From Ifrita kowaldi (lineage: Eukaryota; Chordata; Aves; Passeriformes; Cinclosomatidae), in assembly GCA_013398055.1 (NCBI GenBank), contig VZRS01008353.1, positions 15,001 to 79,000 on the forward strand: DNA of 64,000 nt, read 5' to 3'. This document shows positions 62,045 through 64,000 of this stretch, piece after piece (positions within the stretch are counted from its first letter, which is position 1; every line of letters starts with the position of its first letter). The notes below the pieces were generated by a model, which was not told the DNA's origin, did not search any database, and was given only the letters and a program-made list of their open reading frames with translations. A program made the position numbers and the translations under genes.

Positions 62045-64000
62045 ATTTGTGGCCTAGTTTCTTTGTCTCTGCCACTTCCTAGCATGACAAAAGACCAGAG
62101 GCAGGTGTTGGGATGGCACTGGCTTTTCTCATTTAATTTGTGAAGCACCATAAAAAACAATCAATGAGCATGGAGCATGCTCTGGATTTGTCTAAGCGTA
62201 AGTGGCTCAAATACTAACATGTGAATTTAGTAAAGTTAAAGTCTGTGGAATGGAGATAAATTACAGCAGCAATTGAAGTTGAATGTGATATAGAAATCCA
62301 ACTAACAGAAGACTGTCTGGAAACAATTATTCAGAAAGCTGCTGACCCTCTATTTCTTTAAAGAGTTAAACATTTGGATCGGTTAACTGGCAGCTGCAAT
62401 AATAGGCATATGCTCTAATCTTTGATCCGTAGCTGAATTTGCAACTCTTTGTATGAGAAGCAGATCACATAGATTTGCATATTTTTAAGGATCTATAGGG
62501 AGAAAAAGAAGAACAAAACCTGCTTTTCCAAGATGCCACTTTGAGATCACACAGAGTGTCATGGGTCCCCCCAAGTACACTAATGTTCAGAGCCAGTTGC
62601 AAGACTCACAAATTTTATAAATGGCCCTAAACTGTGACATTCACATCTGAAGACTGATCAAAATTCCTCCTAGAACAGACTCTTACAAGCCAAGGTTGCA
62701 TCATAACTCTTCAGAGGGTTATGTACGTCTATCATTAAGACCCCATTTCCACATCCAAATTTGTGTCAGAACTTTCCTGAAATATTAAAGAGTCCAGAAG
62801 TAATAGATGAATTAAAAAATGCTTTGTAACCAAATGAGAAACTGTTGACTAGACTCAAATGCATGAGCAAGTAACAGATTTATGCCAAGGTCTTGACATC
62901 TTCTCAGATTTGGCAAAATTTTTCAGTGCTGATGAAAATTCTGCGGAGACAAGACAATCATGAATCACTCCATGAATAGAATGGGTGCTAATCAACCAAT
63001 TTTTTTGTGTTTAAAGTTCATTTCTTGCTCATCTCTGTTTTCAACACCAACTGAAAGATGTTTACTAATCACTCATTTTGGATCAACAGTCAGGCTTATG
63101 GCACAGAAGATTTCTTCCACTTGGTAGTATTTCCTCAGAAAGTAAGTCCTACTGAGAGAAGTGAACAATATACTGAGTACTGTGAAGTGAAGATGTAATC
63201 ATCCCTGCAAATGTGTTCAATTGTGTGGGATGTTTCAACATAGTCTTTACTCAATTCACGCTTTACAATAGGCTTTCTCTCCGGGTTCACCTACACATCA
63301 CTCTTCGACATCAATGAAGATGATGAGAGCAACTATTCGTTATTTGTGTATGGATATTTCCTATCATCCCAAACAAAAGTGCAGACTACTGCATGGGACT
63401 ATGCAGAGATGTGTGAGGAAGGCAAAGCAAAGAAGTCACTCTTCAAAAAATATTCTGTGTCGTTTTCTCATAGTTCCCCACAGTAAGCCATATGGGGGCA
63501 TGGAGGATTTGTAGAAGCCTGACTGACACAGGAGGCAACACTTCCAGGCACTATATGCCTTGTCCTGTGGGTAGGCAAGACTTTGTAAAGTCCTGGCAAA
63601 AATCCCATGAAGAGGAGAGGAAGGCGTTGCACATTCCTGGGTAAGGTGTAGTAAGGGGATGGGGTGATGTAATGGTGAGTGTGGTCTGACCACTGACAGG
63701 TGAACCAGAACTTGAGCCATGAACAATAATTTCAGTATCTTAGAGAAGGAGAGAATAGAGAAAAAGAATAGCATACAAGTTTTAATGAGAAAAATTGATT
63801 GCTGATGCAGAGGTTTTGAGAAGGGACCAGTCTGCGCCCTGGCAGCACACACATTCACACTATAAGCAGACTCCAAAGTAACCCAAAAGCCAAAACAAAG
63901 ATTTGCTGCTTTTTGTACCTTTCCAACAGCATTAGTTGGTACTCTTCTGTCACCAGCAGGGCCATGTAACAGGCTTTTCAAATTCTGGAAGCATTATTAA

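Larger units (their letters stand above)
56206..64000. other. Gene-free sequence to the window end
   Basis: Apart from a possible MIR fragment near 56.6 kb and an 11-base tandem duplication near 62.03 kb, nothing is recognisable. A 181-codon minus-strand open stretch at 63436-63981 has no known domain or splice pattern; it could be chance or, at best, an unrecognised exon. Confidence 0.5.

Noticed and set aside
63436..63981. 181-codon minus-strand open frame near the window edge
   Set aside because: No recognisable domain, no splice pattern; length alone is not enough in 64 kb of six-frame sequence.

Overview
This window reads as a piece of a vertebrate nuclear genome, most likely from a bird (or another sauropsid). 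It is AT-rich and has no long open reading frame. Interspersed repeats are sparse: a few old, degraded CR1 LINE 3' ends and MIR-like SINE fragments, plus short microsatellites. No bacterial, plasmid or phage feature is visible, and no intact protein-coding gene was found. Two isolated N bases sit in poly-T tracts (1372 and 2879), as expected of a draft assembly.

The main discovery is a decayed, intron-containing gene of the kexin/furin-type proprotein convertase family (PCSK family) on the + strand, recognisable from about 33.6 kb to 53.7 kb. Three exons are clear. At 40940-41034 lies the end of the catalytic domain (FGFGLLDAG, then a 1-base frameshift). At 47322-47423 lies the first part of the P domain (ELTTAACKGTKN, ending at a GT donor). 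At 53533-53725 lies the P-domain core (GDLSIS...LVSPYGT...NGLSNW...NPVG), with a TAG stop in place of a conserved Trp and a perfect GTAAGT donor. In between and upstream, in the right order, lie more eroded candidates: pro-domain end and Asp region (33.6-34.04 kb), Asp-His linker (34.53 kb), His exon (36.31 kb), oxyanion-Asn exon (38.16-38.39 kb), following exon (38.73-38.88 kb) and Ser exon (39.08-39.23 kb). Frameshifts, stops and lost splice sites mean it cannot encode an active protease. Retained introns rule out a processed retrocopy.

Layout: 1-33.5 kb is gene-free sequence with scattered simple repeats, a MIR fragment near 11 kb, a possible conserved regulatory block at 9.5-10.1 kb, two GC/CpG-richer islands (5.2-5.55 and 28.9-29.4 kb) and a CR1 fragment at 32.15-32.53 kb. 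33.6-53.7 kb holds the dead protease gene, with a CR1 in one intron, a MIR in another, and a very good RFX X-box at 36836-36850. 53.7-64 kb is gene-free, with two CR1 fragments (55.1-55.5 kb plus strand, 56.1-56.2 kb minus strand). The rest of the protease gene (signal peptide, most of the pro-domain, everything after the P-domain core) was not found.

All family matches were made by eye from knowledge of the conserved motifs. Three exons are secure; the more eroded ones carry lower confidence.
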